NCBI GenBank assembly: GCA_015680685.1
Contig: MNCI01006576.1
Coordinates: 28,411 to 92,410 of the forward strand
DNA: 64,000 bases
DNA from: Gnetum montanum
Taxonomy: Eukaryota > Streptophyta > Gnetopsida > Gnetales > Gnetaceae
Direction: 5' to 3'
The notes below the pieces were generated by a model, which was not told the DNA's origin, did no database searches, and saw only the letters and a program-made list of their open reading frames with translations. Below are positions 33,791 to 45,960 of the stretch, one piece after another (position 1 is the first letter of the stretch; each line of letters begins with the position of its first letter). The position numbers and the translations under genes are program-made.

Positions 33791-35340
33791 ACTCAGTTGT
33801 GGGGGAGATGGCCATCTATGCTAATTATCTATATGGCTCCTTAGTTTTTCTACTTTTTATTTTCCACATTTTTGATTTTGTAAATTATTTAATTTTTACA
33901 CCTTTTTAATTTTTAAACTTTTTCCTATTGCTACATCTTTATTTTTTTTACATCATCATTAGTACGTGTGAATCCTTCTTAAATATTTTACACTTTCTTG
34001 TATATTTTACTTTGTTTGAGTGTGATTTTCAATCTTTGCTAATAAAACATGCTTTATTGCCAAAAGGACATGGGGTGCCATGGTTGCTACTAATGGTGGT
34101 TTGTGTTTAATGTTTGTTTGTTGATGTCTAGTTTCTATTTTTGAATTTTTGTATCGATGACTCAATCTTAGTTTCTTTTTCATGGTTACAAGTAGTGAGT
34201 TCATTACATCCATCCATTTCACTAAATCCATAATTTTCCTTGTTCTCGAAGTTTGAGGTCCCTTCCATTAAGTAAACTTTTAATCAACTGGTGACCTTGG
34301 TAGTTTCCAAAATTGGAAAAGATTCAAAGGTTTGAATAGTGTGTGACTTTAAGGGGACTCAATACTCTTTGTACTCTTCTACTTGAGTGTTTGGGTATTT
34401 TTCATGAACTTCTTACCATTCCATTTAAATCACTTCAGGAAGTCAAATAAAGTCTTTACATGGTGTGGTTTCCATCCAAAAATTTGAAAAAAAAAAAAGA
34501 GAAAAAAAAACATGATGGGAATTCAAAGCACACCCCTTAGACAAATAAACAAGCTACAAGCATTGGTTATGGGACTAGAAAGACATGTTACCCATGCCTA
34601 AAGATCCCCTATAACTAAGGTCCTCCCTCACTTCCTATCTCTCTATTCTCCTTTTTTTGGAATAGTGGCTATTTTGTGGGAATACCCTTGTGTCTTAAGG
34701 GGGTGGATTAATCTTAGAGTGGTGATGTGAAGTTATTGGAAGTGTTTGTTTTTGGTCTGGACTAAGGATGGATCTTCTTTGATCATTTTAAACATGCAAT
34801 CCATAAAGGACTTCTTATGATCTCAACTTGGGAATCCATGCCACCTTCTCCATCATTCATCATTGTTGTTCATAATTCACCTTGCTACTGGTGACCATTA
34901 TTTTGATCCCTTGATTTCATTGGATGTACTTGAATTCTTTGGTAGATCCTTTCAGATGAGTTCTTAACTTTCCTTATCATTAGTCACTTGTGGAGTCCAT
35001 AGGCTCAATTGAAGTTATGCAAGGGCAAGCTAGGCATGTGCCTACTATAGGGAGGACCTACTTGCATATCGTTTGGTTGGAATGTTAAGTCCCTTACCCT
35101 TGACATTGTTGCAATCATACCTTTCATGTGTCTCATTGTGCATCCTGCTCTATGCTCACATACAATCTTATAACGTTCATTCTCTACAATATTTTCTACA
35201 ATTTCTCAATTTTCTGAGCTCTAATTCCCTCTTCTACTATTTTCATCAAAATTGTAGCTTTTGGGCTTCCATTTGACTTCAATTTCATTCAAAAACTCCT
35301 TTTATTTTAAAATTTTTGGAAAAGTCAAATAAAATCAACA
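33791..35340 (+). other. Spacer after integrase, opening with a polypurine-like box
   Basis: CAGTTGTGGGGGAGATGG at 33788-33805 repeats the core of the true polypurine tract. The rest is pyrimidine-rich then AT-rich, with family blocks (CATGGTGTGGTTTCCATCC near 34460; CTACTATAGGGAGGACC near 35042). No coding frame recognised. Confidence 0.65.
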
Positions 35341-35356
35341 GTGGTCAATAGTTACA

Positions 35357-35444
35357 TCGACTAGGCCTAGTTGACGTAGCTGACCTCGTCGATGGGGCCC
35401 CATCAACTAGGCCACTTTGACACATGAGAAAAATACTATAAATA
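35357..35444 (+). promoter_or_regulatory. Candidate internal promoter ahead of ORF3
   Basis: A run of CGACTAGGCC / GTTGACGTAG / TCGATGGGGCC units (35357-35418), the same units as in U3 of this element's 5' LTR, is followed by TATAAATA at 35437-35444. Further down, GGAGGTAAGT (about 35586) is a consensus 5' splice site. The arrangement copies the LTR promoter and suggests a separate, spliced transcript for ORF3. Not proven to be active. Confidence 0.55.
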
Positions 35445-35886
35445 CCATTGAACACTTTGCCATTTTTTTATTTTCTTTCATAACACAAGGGGAGTGTTTG
35501 CCATTTTTAGAGCCCAAAACCTTCCCAAGTCCATAACCTTCTAATGTTTGCCCAAATCACGTTGTTCTTTGATCCTATAGCTACTGGAGGTAAGTTGTTA
35601 GTCATGAAGGCCACAAATGTTCCATTTTTTTACAAATTTTTTTCACCATTTCTCTAACTTCCACAAAAGTTTAACTAGGAACCTAACTATCAAACATCAA
35701 GATAGAAGAAGTTAAACCCTTCCAACAAGCTTTGAAAATAGCTACAAAAAATAATTAGTACATAAATCATTAATTAATTAATAAAACATTCAATATTCCA
35801 TGGTCTATCATTAGTCAAAGTATAACCAACTAATGGGAAAGGTATTCAAGAATTTAAAGTTTTATAGTATATCTACTAATCTATGG

Positions 35887-38751
35887 ATGTGTTGTGACCA
35901 CAAATTGCACCAAATGGAAAGCATCTATAGGAAGCAAGATCATCCCAACCAAGGGGAAAATGACCAAGAATAGGAAGGGGCTAGAAATAAGCCCAAGAAG
36001 AATAAGTGGCAACCCATGCAATGGGACCTCTTTGCGAGGAGCCTGAAGTGGAATTTGTTTAGTAGATTCTAGAAGTAGAAGTAGCCTTAGAACAATCACA
36101 ATGTGGAGAGGTACCAGGACCAGCACCAAGGCTTGAAGTCATGTTAACACAAGCCTACCTTTACACCATCAAGCCTCGTGATATCCAATGCTCAATTGTC
36201 CAAGAACTGAATTTCAAGCCATTTTTGGAGCATGCCCTAGCAAAGGTTAAAACACAATTGTAAACCTCTCCCATGTGGCAAACTATCACTTCCAGTGGAA
36301 AATGATACATGAGAGAGACATACCTCTTTTGGAATAACAAAAGGCTAGGCTCTATCGTTAAGATCAAGGACATCTAGGTGTCCTATTTAGTTGAAGCAAT
36401 CACATAGGCCCTTGGGTTACCTAACACAAGAACATAATTGAAAGAGTTGTCAACACAAGCTGATCCTAAATCTGAGAAGGAGTGGACCTAGTGGTGTTAT
36501 GGGGTTGACCGTAAGGAGTTCAGTGCACTCACACTGGCAAAACACATCTATTTCAAAATTACGACCTATCACCTCAATCCAATGATGAGGCCTAGTAAGG
36601 TGACCACTTTTTCTTCTTGAGCATGCACTGCTCTAAGTAGGAGATTTCCTATAAACCTTCCACAACTTATCTACTTAGTGATCAAGAAATGTTTCAAGGA
36701 AAATGAATGTGGAAGGAAAACCTTGCCCTTTCTATGCCTCATCAAGAAACTTTACAAAAGGGTAGGAATCATCTACTATGCCAATGATACAATTTTTCAT
36801 ATTGTTGTGGCTTCATGGTTTGAAATGATGAAAGAAAAGACACCTACCACCATCCAAGAAGAGGAGAAGTAGCTACCACCTATGCCACCCACTCAAGAAA
36901 CAACATCGAAGGCTCATATAGCCATTAAGTGCTTGTGCAAAATTTTAGAGTAGCTCCTACGTGAGCAAGAATAGCTTACACAAGCAAGTGGTGGTGATCC
37001 ATCTGCATATCGACCAGTAATGAGTCACCTTAATGAGGTGCTCAAATAATTAGTCAAATGGAGAGAGGTGGGTCGATATTCTCTGCCCAGCAAATGTAGT
37101 TGCCTATGAGATCAAATCCCAATGCCTTAAAGGTCATAGTGTCCTTATCGCAACACCATCTAGTCCTAGGAATTTCTGGGAATGCCACTTTCTTTTTGTT
37201 GTGCTTGGAGGAGGATGAGGGGGTAATTGTACTAGCGATGTAACACCAAGGGTAAGAGATGGTTGCTAAAGTAGTCGCTGACTAAGTAGCTAAAGCACTT
37301 AATGCACCTGTAGCATCTGTACCTAACATAGCTATACTTTAAGATGTGCAAACATCTACAGGCATAGTCAGTGGAAGATTAAATGTAGCTTAGCATGAAG
37401 AATTACTGGATTAACTAGTAGGGACCAAGCAATCAATTCTAGATATCTTTGATCTTTTAGATAACATCACTGCATCCTAGTTAGAGCTACTAGAAGCAAA
37501 GGGTAAGTGCATCATTTTTGAGGGACAACTTGAAATGGCTCAAGCACAAAACCAATGCTTGGCCATGGAGATCACTGAATTGCATGCCTACTTTGCTAAC
37601 TCCCTACTCCTCAGGCTAGCAATAACTAGAGACGAAGCTTTCCAATAGCTTTAAGAATAATTCAAGAAGGTTGAGGAGGAAGTAGTGATGACCATCTTCA
37701 ACTAGTCTATAGTAGAAGTAAAGACATATTCAATTCAAAAGGACTTGGTTTAGATGCACTAGAAGAACAAAGCACTAGCCATAGAAAATTATCACTTGCA
37801 CAATGTTGATGCCCAAAAAGAACAAATTATCAATAGCAGGAGTAGCTTGTTAGGGTGAACACTGAGTTAAGGAGATTGACTATAGAGAATCAAAATCTAT
37901 CTATGGAGGAATTTTGAGCCTTACACTAGAAATCTACCATCAAGATCGCCATATAGAAAAACAAGGCTCTTAAGTTTAAAAAAGTAAAGAATCACTACAG
38001 AGACTAGGTTGGCTTGCAGAAGGAGATCAATGAGAAACACGTTCAATTGGCTAAGGCAAAATTCAATGAGACTCTCCAGCAACTCCAACATGGAAGAGAG
38101 GTGTGGAAAACAATAATTGATGGGATTGATGCCTACAACAAAGTGGAGATCTGCCTAAAGGAGTTGCAAATAAAGGAAATGACAAAATACATGGACTTGG
38201 CTAATCTTTGCTATGCAAACCTAGCAATGTTGATTGTCAAATGGCTATGGTCAGAATTAGAAAAGGAAGTGGCTAGCTCGTACTTGTTGTACAAGGTCAA
38301 GTTTAAGCATCATAAAGACACCAAGCAAAAGCTTGAGATAGCAAACACCAAACTTGAAGTTCTTTGTGTGTGATTCACAAAGTAAAGATTTATTGCCAAG
38401 AAATTGGCCAAGAGAATGAATGATTACCAAGAGTTGAAAGATTCAGTTAGAGCATTTGACATTGAGCGTAAGCAATTTTCTACTTGGTTTATCAATGTTA
38501 AAGAGATATTTCCCATGATGCCCTATCTATGGGATGTTCCCATTCCAGCCCACATCAGAGATACTATGTGGACTATGAATGATCCCCAGAGCAAAGAAGA
38601 GAAAATCAAACCTTTGTTGGATGCTTTTCGTCTACCACTAGAAGTTGTAGCTGTAGTTGGATAGCCATAGCCACCTTGGCCGCCTCATGTGCCTGAAGCC
38701 AGTGAAGTTCCCTTGGAACCTCAAGAGCCACCACCTCCTAGGATTGTTTGA
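35887..38751 (+). pseudogene. ORF3, decayed
   Basis: Aligns with ORF3 at 595-3358. Recognisable parts: ITTYHLNPMM near 36555, CFKENECGRKTLPFLCLIKK (36690-36750), and a coiled-coil stretch that stays open at 38014-38373 (MQKEINEKHVQLAKAKFNET). The tail FPMMPYLWDVPIPAHIRDTM (38507) equals FPQLPYPWEVPTPSNIGTLA of the other copy. It ends at 38751 after a Pro-rich segment. The start is uncertain; an ATG at 35887 is suggested by position only. Dozens of stops. Confidence 0.65.
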
Positions 38752-38979
38752 CCTTCAATACCATCTTTATGCCATCAAAAAATGTGTTGTCAAATTTTTT
38801 TCTAAAGTCATGTAATGGTGTTTAATTTTGTATCATGAACATCATAAATTTTGTAATTGGTTGATCTGTATACTCAGGCACTCAATTTTTGTCAAGTCAG
38901 TCTATTTTGTTTTGTTAAGAGTTAATCAATAATATCATACCTTCCTAATTTGGTAAAAGAACTCAAGGATGAGTTTTCA

Positions 38980-38995
38980 TTCAGTCGTGGGGGTA
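38980..38995 (+). other. Polypurine tract
   Basis: TTCAGTCGTGGGGGTA directly before the LTR start TGATGAG. Confidence 0.85.
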
Positions 38996-39866
38996 TGATG
39001 AGTCATGGTTGGCTATGTCAACTTTGCCGCGTCAACGTAGGGTCTACCTTTGCCTATAAATATAAGCTCATCAGTCACATTTATGACATGTCTTTTCATA
39101 GTAGTAGTGGAGCTCGTACAATTTTTCCATTTAAGAATTAGAATATTTTCTCGAGTACTCGCAGTAGGAGTCATTGAGTGTACTGATCTTTATTTGAGCA
39201 TTATTGTACATGAGCACGATAGTGTGTGCGGCAATAAACATGAGCTTTCTAACAAACCTTGCAACATTTTGGATAGATTAAATATTTTATTTATAAAATC
39301 AATGTTTTTAATTAGTTATTCAATATTTTTCAGTAACTAAGCTAATTAAGATAATTAAGTGAGATAAGCTATATGGATTCAATACATAAGTATGATCACT
39401 TCGAGCATAACATGTATTCACTTGGTAATCCCAATAGCATTAGTGCTTGGTATGCTCAATGGCATAGCGCTTAGTAACCCAACAGTGGATACATGGGTTT
39501 ACGTTGTGTGCAAAAAGTGGGAATGGATACTTATGTTAGGATTAGTTAGAGACAGTTAATTAGTTAATTTAGATTGGTCATTAAATTATTCTATCTCTCT
39601 ATCTCTTCAAGTACCCAAAAACATAAAACATAAAATGATAAAAATCATATGCCTTGATTACTCTTAACCATACCATTATACTTCACAAGTGTAATTGGGA
39701 AGACAACAAATGACTTTATAGTTTCTAGCACACTAGTAATTAGGAAGGTTCACTTCCTAGAAGACTAGTGTACTAGAAACTATAAAGTCCATGGAATTAA
39801 ACTAGATCATGCATGAACACTTTATGATTCATATGGTTAGGTGTAGGGGTACCTTGTCACTCATTA
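38996..39866 (+). repeat. 3' LTR of the 26888-39866 element
   Basis: TGATGAGTCATGG to CACTCATTA. TATAAATA at 39055-39062. U3 array reduced to one or two units compared with the 5' LTR. Roughly one base in seven differs from the 5' LTR over the part I compared, so the insertion is old. Confidence 0.85.
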
Positions 39867-39871
39867 GGAAC

Positions 39872-40184
39872 AAAGACTTCACTTTGTCAAGTGGGATGTC
39901 ATGGCTCATCCAAAGAAGGCTAGGGGACTATGGATCCTTGAATTCTAGGATATTATTGAACTTTGAAATCATGCTCTTGCCAATAGGTTTATTAGGCCAA
40001 GACCTCAACATGCTCAATGGTTATAGATAATGGATGGGAAGTACTAGAGGTGGAGGGCTCATTCTCATTATTTGCATGTGTGGAGGTCCATCTATCAACA
40101 CGTTAGGAGGGTGATGCCATGGGGATTATTGGGGACTTTACTAGAAGAATTAATTAGTCATAAATACCCCATGGTTCATAGTTT
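39872..40184 (+). pseudogene. L1-like LINE ORF2, 3' segment
   Basis: Continues the LINE broken at 26887: KDFTL, V.WDVMAHPKKARGL and LANRFIRPRPQ correspond to the L1 pattern KxxLVxWxxVCxPKxxGGLG and ALLAKWLWR. It ends in a guanine run at 40185. Confidence 0.65.
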
Positions 40185-40214
40185 GGGGGGGGGGGGGGGG
40201 GGGGGGCGGGGNNT
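40185..40214. other. Guanine run with undetermined bases
   Basis: About 27 G with one C, then two N. A matching C run with one N is at 3677-3695. Both look like sequencing or gap-filling artefacts. Confidence 0.75.
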
Positions 40215-40296
40215 TTGGGGAAGGGCAAACTTTTGAAGAAAATTAAAATTTTCCTTTGGCTAATATAGCACTTTTTGCTTTTGGTAAAAGTAGAAC

Positions 40297-41410
40297 TTAA
40301 GCAATTGGGGGAGGTGGGGGAATAAGAAGGACATGTTTCCTATGCGCATGGTTGCAGTGGAAACACATGACTATTTCCTTTTTTAAACTACAACTTTTTT
40401 GATTGGGTGATACATGTTGTGAACCTTTGGTGATATTTACAAATTTTTTGGGATTCTCTAGTGATAGCGGTTCTCTAGGCGTTGTGGAAAGCACATAATT
40501 ACTAGGTGTTTTGGGATGTTGCACTACCTCCACCGATGTAAATTGTAGCTTAAGGGCTCAAACTATGGGTGGAAGCACAAGTGGTCATGGGGGTGACACC
40601 AATGGTAGAACCAAGTTGTGATGGCTACCAAGGCAACCTAGTTCTCTAAAGGTTGGTGTAACAGTCCATGTGGGTGGACCTTCTTCCTTGAATAGAAGGG
40701 AAGTTGGACTTAGTAGATGAGGCCTTCTTTGAAAATTGGATGGAAAATGTTTGTTTAGAGGGGCACACATCCCTTTGATTATGGAGTTTGTGGCAGAGAT
40801 ATTGAGGCTACCTATGGAGGGGGAGGTAATCCCTATGCATGGATGGGGCTTATAGGATGCCACAAAATTTTTCACATGATCCATCCCCAAGATTGGGAGT
40901 GGGTAGGTTCTAAGGTTAGCTCTAATAGCATTGTGGAAAGATGCCACAAAACTGGTGGAGTGATTATTTATTCAATTAGGTAATGTTTTTAATTGATGAG
41001 TCTTCACTTCACCTTTATGTGCAGCTTGTGTAGGTTAATCTACCATATTTTTTCCTTGATACTTTGCGGAGACTATGGCAGGGTCGACACTTAGGTCTTA
41101 TTTTAGCATTATGGTGAGTGGTGGCCATGGGGGTTCCTTCCTCATGGGGTGGGGTTTTGATCTGCATGGTCTATGTGTGAAGACATTCATGATGTGTGGT
41201 GCTAACTATGGTGGAGATCTCCAATTATTTGAAAAAATAATTTTCATATCATCCCAACTTGTGATACTATTTCTTGGTAAGTTTGAATACCAAATCTGAG
41301 CCATATCCTTTAAATTTGTCACAAATAACCTACAAGCTTGATCTTGGTGTTGAATATTTGAATGAGCTAAAGCTAACTCAAATAAGTGAATGTATTCTTC
41401 AACCAAGTAA
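40297..41410 (-). pseudogene. gag-like and zinc-knuckle-like scraps of another retroelement
   Basis: Three minus-strand pieces. 41406-41206 is a retrotransposon gag core: YIHLFELALAHSNIQ, RLFVTNLKDMAQIWYSNLPR, SWDDMKIIFSNNW. 40947-40585 (MASFHNAIRANLRTYPLPIL) is open for 120 residues and recalls the N-terminus of a LINE ORF1, but weakly. 40533-40297 ends in CFHCNHAHRKH, a broken zinc knuckle. They may come from one or two elements; direction is the same for all. Confidence 0.45.
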
Positions 41411-42209
41411 GATTTTCCAAGAATAAAAGGATTAGCAAAATATTTGTAAACTACGTTAGGAATATCATTATAGTTTTGAAATCCTAATGGTGTAACTCTT
41501 TGTCAAGGATTTTTCATCCTATTAGAATTCCTTTTGATTGTTGAACTCTTACACTTCTTTGAATTTCTCTTATAGACTATGGTCTTTATGGTTATCTTCT
41601 TATCTTTATGGTCTTTACTCCACTACTTCTTCCAAACTCAAGAACCTTTTTCTTCTATTCTTCTTCTAATGAACAATTAGTCTTAAAATCAAGAATTTCA
41701 TTGGAACCTTTGAATTCTTCCAAAATCTTAGTATGGTTGGTCATTGATTGAAAATAATATCTAATTTGTTAAATCCTTCTAACAACAAATAATTGTTGTT
41801 GTGCTATGATTATCAAGCTTATGAACATAGAGGAAAAATTTTTAGCCCTCCTTCTAACACCAAAGGAACTATTGGCAATCGTTTGGGATGAGATCGCCAA
41901 TAGGTGGGAGCCTTACAATCTCATGACATTGGGAAGTCATGGGATCAAAAGTGTTCTTCAAATAGAGTTTAGGTGCTTGTTGGTCTCTGGCAACACCAAG
42001 GCCCATATACCTTTAAATAAACTTAGTAGTTACAAAACAGACTAGACATGAGTATGTGTCTATTGTTGTGAATGTTGAAATGGTTGGGTTATGTATAAAA
42101 TTGTAATCGACTATCATAAAAGAGATTCAGCTAACTTTATCAAATGGTGTGAGTTGTTGAAGGTTCCTATTTTGTTTAATCACTTAGTTTATACAATCCC
42201 TATAGTATG
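41411..42209. other. Flank of the Tekay-like element, unassigned
   Basis: AT-rich, with one 79-codon open frame (41806-42045, containing KELLAIVWDEIANRWEP) that I cannot assign. GTATG at 42205-42209 is the left target duplication of the next element. Confidence 0.5.
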
Positions 42210-44379
42210 TGTAACGAACCAATTTTCCTTAAGTTTTTGCATTAATGATTGTAATAGTCTTTTTATGTGTTTGTGTGCATTTTTTCTTGAAAACTTGTGT
42301 GTGTGCTTTGTTTGGACTATGGTGGAAGTGGCTAACTGAAATAGTAATAAATTTGTTGATCAGATTTTTATATGTATTATGATTAAATGTTTAAATACTT
42401 TATGCATAAGAAATATGATTTCAAATACATGCTAGGAATGTTTTAAAATAATAATAATAAATAATACATGGGAAAACATAATATTTTCTCTTTTATTTCA
42501 ACAGAGATGCTGAGAAACAAATGAAAAATAGAGGACAATGCTCTAAGGTATGCCTCAAGATCTAAAACAGGCATGTTGAGATGCAAAAGAATGCTCATAT
42601 TAAGGAACTTAACATATGAATCAAGTTGAAGGAACCTAACCCATGAATCATGGATATTATTTGCAACACTGTAGCTTTATATTTTATTTTATCTACATGT
42701 GATGCATTGCTCTTTTTAGTTTAAAATAGTAGAGTATAAGTACCCTCTCCATTGTTGTAGAAAGATCACATGATGACCTTTCAAGGCTCGTAAGATGATG
42801 GAAAAATTCATATCATTGATGACCTCAAAAAGAAGGTGTCTTATTTGATTATGTATCCTAAACTAGCCTTATCATGAATCTATTTTGAAAACTCTTTTCT
42901 TGCATCTTATGACAATTCTAAATGATAAAGAGATAGATATTATGCTAGAATTTTTTGTAATTATCAAGAGGAATTAAACCTGAAATCTAGCAAAATCAGA
43001 ATTCTAAAATATCAAAAATTGTTGATTTAGGATTGAACCTGCAACTTGTGAATATACATATTTTATTGAATTTTTTATAGTGATCATGAAGAAAAATTGA
43101 ACTCATGACTCATTGCTTAAAAAAAACACAAAAGGCAAAAGTATCTATGCAGAACAAAAAAAAAAGAGATGCAACAATAGGGAGTGTGGCTGGGAAGGGA
43201 GAAAAGACTATGGCTACTACAAGAGATAGCAAGGAGAAAGAAAATAAGTGCAACATAGCTATCCAATATTTTCATAATTCCTCCTAGTAAGCAAGATATC
43301 TAAGTAAGGAGGTAAAATGATCCATCTCTATTATGTTTGATAATGGCCAACAAGGGCTAATTTTCTCAAACTTCTCTCTTTTTTCTTGTCTAACCACCTT
43401 CACAATGCTTGTATGAAAATATCAAGATTGTTTTTGTAAGCTTAGACTTTTGAAACCTTTATTACGTTTTTTTTCTTAATCTCTCCACTCATCCTCTACA
43501 CTCTCACACCTAAATGACTTGGATGAGAGTTGTTTCTCTAATAATTTATAAACACCCATAATGATTTGGGGCATTTTCAACAAAAGATTGTGAACATGGA
43601 CCAAGGATCCCTAATATGAGGATTAGTACTGTTGGCAAAAAGTGAGAGTATCCTTAGGCCCATTGATAATTGTGAATGTTTTAAAATTGTTGAATTCTTG
43701 GATTTTGGTTAGAATTTGGTTGATGAACCCTCCCCCTTTGAATGCATAAATCTTGGATCTGAATCTTCAATTATGCTTTTTTTTTCTATACCTTCTAAAG
43801 TGTTATTTTAATATCTTTCTATAAGTTGATGGAGTGGGGGAAAACCTAGGATGTTAATTTATGGTTGAGATCTATTTATTCTCTACTATTAAACTTATGA
43901 ATTTCCTAATTATATGATTAATGGTAAAATGGTTGCAAGAGTTAAATTCAGATGTTTTTGTTCTATGTGTTGCTGGAAATTATAAAATATTATTATGTGA
44001 TTCAACAAATGTGAGATTATTAATTTATCTACTTTTGTGGGAATTTCTTTGGTTTACAAATGTGTAAATGATCTTGATTAGATATTTCTTTTTAGTTTGA
44101 ATAATAAAAAGTTTGATTTTTTTAATCTGATGAATCTTACATAGATATTTTACTATGGCTATTTCTTTTTAAAATTATCTATTAATTCTTAAAATTAATA
44201 TTGATTGACCTATTTTATAGCTAGATCTAGGTGTTATTGATTTCATTTTGATTTTATAAGTTAATGTTAGTGTGATTATTGTAGAAAGAAAGTCACCTGG
44301 GCATTTTCTTCTTTGAACTAGCTTTCATTCTAGGGAGGCTTCGGGTGTTAGCTTTTGCTCCCTATGAGTGGGTCTTACA
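42210..44379 (+). repeat. 5' LTR, Tekay-like
   Basis: TGTAACGAACC start, CTTACA end. A TATA-like TATAAGTA lies near 42736. Three GGTTCAATTCC-like boxes in reverse orientation lie at 42970-43110. Aligns along its whole length with 57246-59307 and, inverted, with the relic at 14825-16080. Confidence 0.85.
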
Positions 44380-44382
44380 TTT

Positions 44383-44394
44383 TAGTATCAAAGT
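44383..44394 (+). other. Primer-binding site, tRNA-iMet type
   Basis: TAGTATCAAAGT is three transitions from the canonical TGGTATCAGAGC; it lies three bases after the LTR. Confidence 0.75.
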
Positions 44395-44591
44395 GTTAGG
44401 TTTAGCTTTCCTTTACTTTTCTTCAAACCTCTTATGAAGTCTAAATTTGTTCATTATTTGATGTGGTGTTGGTCTATCTTTCATATGCTTGAATTGAGAA
44501 GAAATGACTTTAGTGTTGATTTGGAATACTTTATCATGGCAACTAAAGAATAACATTCAAAGTGTGTACAAGCCATTAAATAGTAACTACA

Positions 44592-45048
44592 ATGAAGACT
44601 TACACGAGGAATAAGCATGGTGCCAATTCTAGCAACCAAGAGAATGAGCCTCCTCAACATTGGCAAGAGGCCTTTGCAGCACTTGCCCATTCTGTCACTT
44701 TGTTTACTATAACTATACAACAAAATATATAACCAATAGTACAAAATCATGAGGAAAATAAGGTAGGATAGTATCAAAATGAGGTGAATAATGGGGCTAT
44801 CAAGTTGCAAGAATTTCTGAAGTGTAAGCCACCATCATTTGATGAAGTTTCAAGTGGAGAGCAAGCTGAATCCTAGTTGTTCAAGATGAATGATTTGTTT
44901 GAATTGTTACATACAAATGCTAGAGAAAGAGTTCTTCTTGCAACTCATGTTTTGGCAAGTAATCTTGCTAATTGGTGGAGAACTAAAAAAGTAAAAATTC
45001 ATAATGAAGGTGTTGAATGAAATGAATTTGTACAATCATTCAAAACAG
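44592..45048 (+). pseudogene. gag N-terminal part
   Basis: MKTYTRNKHGANSSNQENEP; then KLQEFLKCKPPSFDEVSSGE (the gag core FLxLxPPxFxG), ERVLLATHVLASNLANWW. It stops being gag near 45045 and runs directly into RT sequence, so the gag C-terminus, protease and the first half of RT were lost in one deletion. Three in-frame stops. Confidence 0.75.
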
Positions 45049-45600
45049 AACAAGGTATGGACATTATGAATTCACTGTTATGCCTTTTAGTCTAACTAAT
45101 GCTCTAGCTACCTTTCTGAGCATGATGAATTATATTTTTCAACCAATTTTGGACTAGTTTGTATTAGTGTTCATAGATGATATTTTAATATATTCTAAGA
45201 CAATTGAGGAACATGAGCAGCACCTAAGGATGATCCTACAAACCCTTAGGATACATAAGTTGTATGCAAGTAAGAGCAAGTTTGCATTTTGGTAATCTGA
45301 AATAAGGTTTCTTGGTCATGTCTTGTTAGACAAAGGGTTAGCTATTGATCTAGATAAAATTGATGTAATAATTAGTTGGCCTTAGCTTGAGAATATTACA
45401 AGGGTCAAAAGTTTCTTGGGGTTAGCAAGCTACTATTGCAAGTTTGTAAAAGATTTTTTCAAAAATTTCAGCCCCTTTGACATCATTGGTAAAGAAGAGC
45501 AATCAATTCCAATGGTCAGAGAAATGTACTTTGGCTTTCCAAAAGTTGAAAGAATTGTTAACATTAGCTCCTATATTGATCATGTGTTAAAAAAATGTTC
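45049..45600 (+). pseudogene. Reverse transcriptase, C-terminal half
   Basis: Begins inside the domain at [20 protein letters not shown], then the catalytic [11 protein letters not shown] at 45167, RFLGHVLLDKGLAID (45308) and FLGLASYYCKFVKDF (45413), the end-of-RT block. Several stops at former Trp or Gln codons. Confidence 0.8.
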
Positions 45601-45960
45601 AATTTGAGGTATATACAAATGCCTCCAGTCAGGGATCAGGTTGTTTTGATGCAACAAAATTAGGTAGTTGCTTATGGATCAAAAACAATTAAAACCTCAT
45701 GAACACAATTACCTAGTGTATGATTTGGAACTTGTAGTAGTGGTTCATGCTTTGCAAATATGGAGACATTATTTGTATGAAAAGAAATTTAGGGTATGGT
45801 CAAATCATCAAAGTTTGAAATACATTTTTATCCAACCTAAGTTAAACATGAGACAAAGATGTTAGTTAGAATTCTTATGTGATTATGATATAAAGATCCT
45901 TTATCATGAGGGTAGAGGAAACAAGGTGGCAGATGCTCTCACCCTAAGGAGGTATGTTAA
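45600..45960 (+). pseudogene. RNase H domain
   Basis: FEVYTNASSQGSGCF, KPHEHNYLVYDLELVVVVHAL (glutamate position), IWRHYLYEKKFRVWSNHQSL and NKVADALTLRRY. RHYLYxxKF with a following NHQSLKYIF is typical of Tekay/Del-type elements. The frame shifts around 45660. Confidence 0.8.

Larger units (their letters stand above)
26888..39866 (+). mobile_element. Athila-like LTR retrotransposon with gag, pol and ORF3
   Basis: LTRs 26888-27790 and 38996-39866, tRNA-Asp-type primer site at 27791, polypurine tract before 38996. The target duplication is GGGAC (26883-26887) and GGAAC (39867-39871), one transition apart. Domain order is gag, protease, RT, RNase H, integrase, spacer, ORF3. The element sits inside a LINE whose reading resumes on the right. 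It is the only copy of its family here with pol, but stops are frequent, many at former CAG or TGG codons, so it is dead. Confidence 0.9.
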
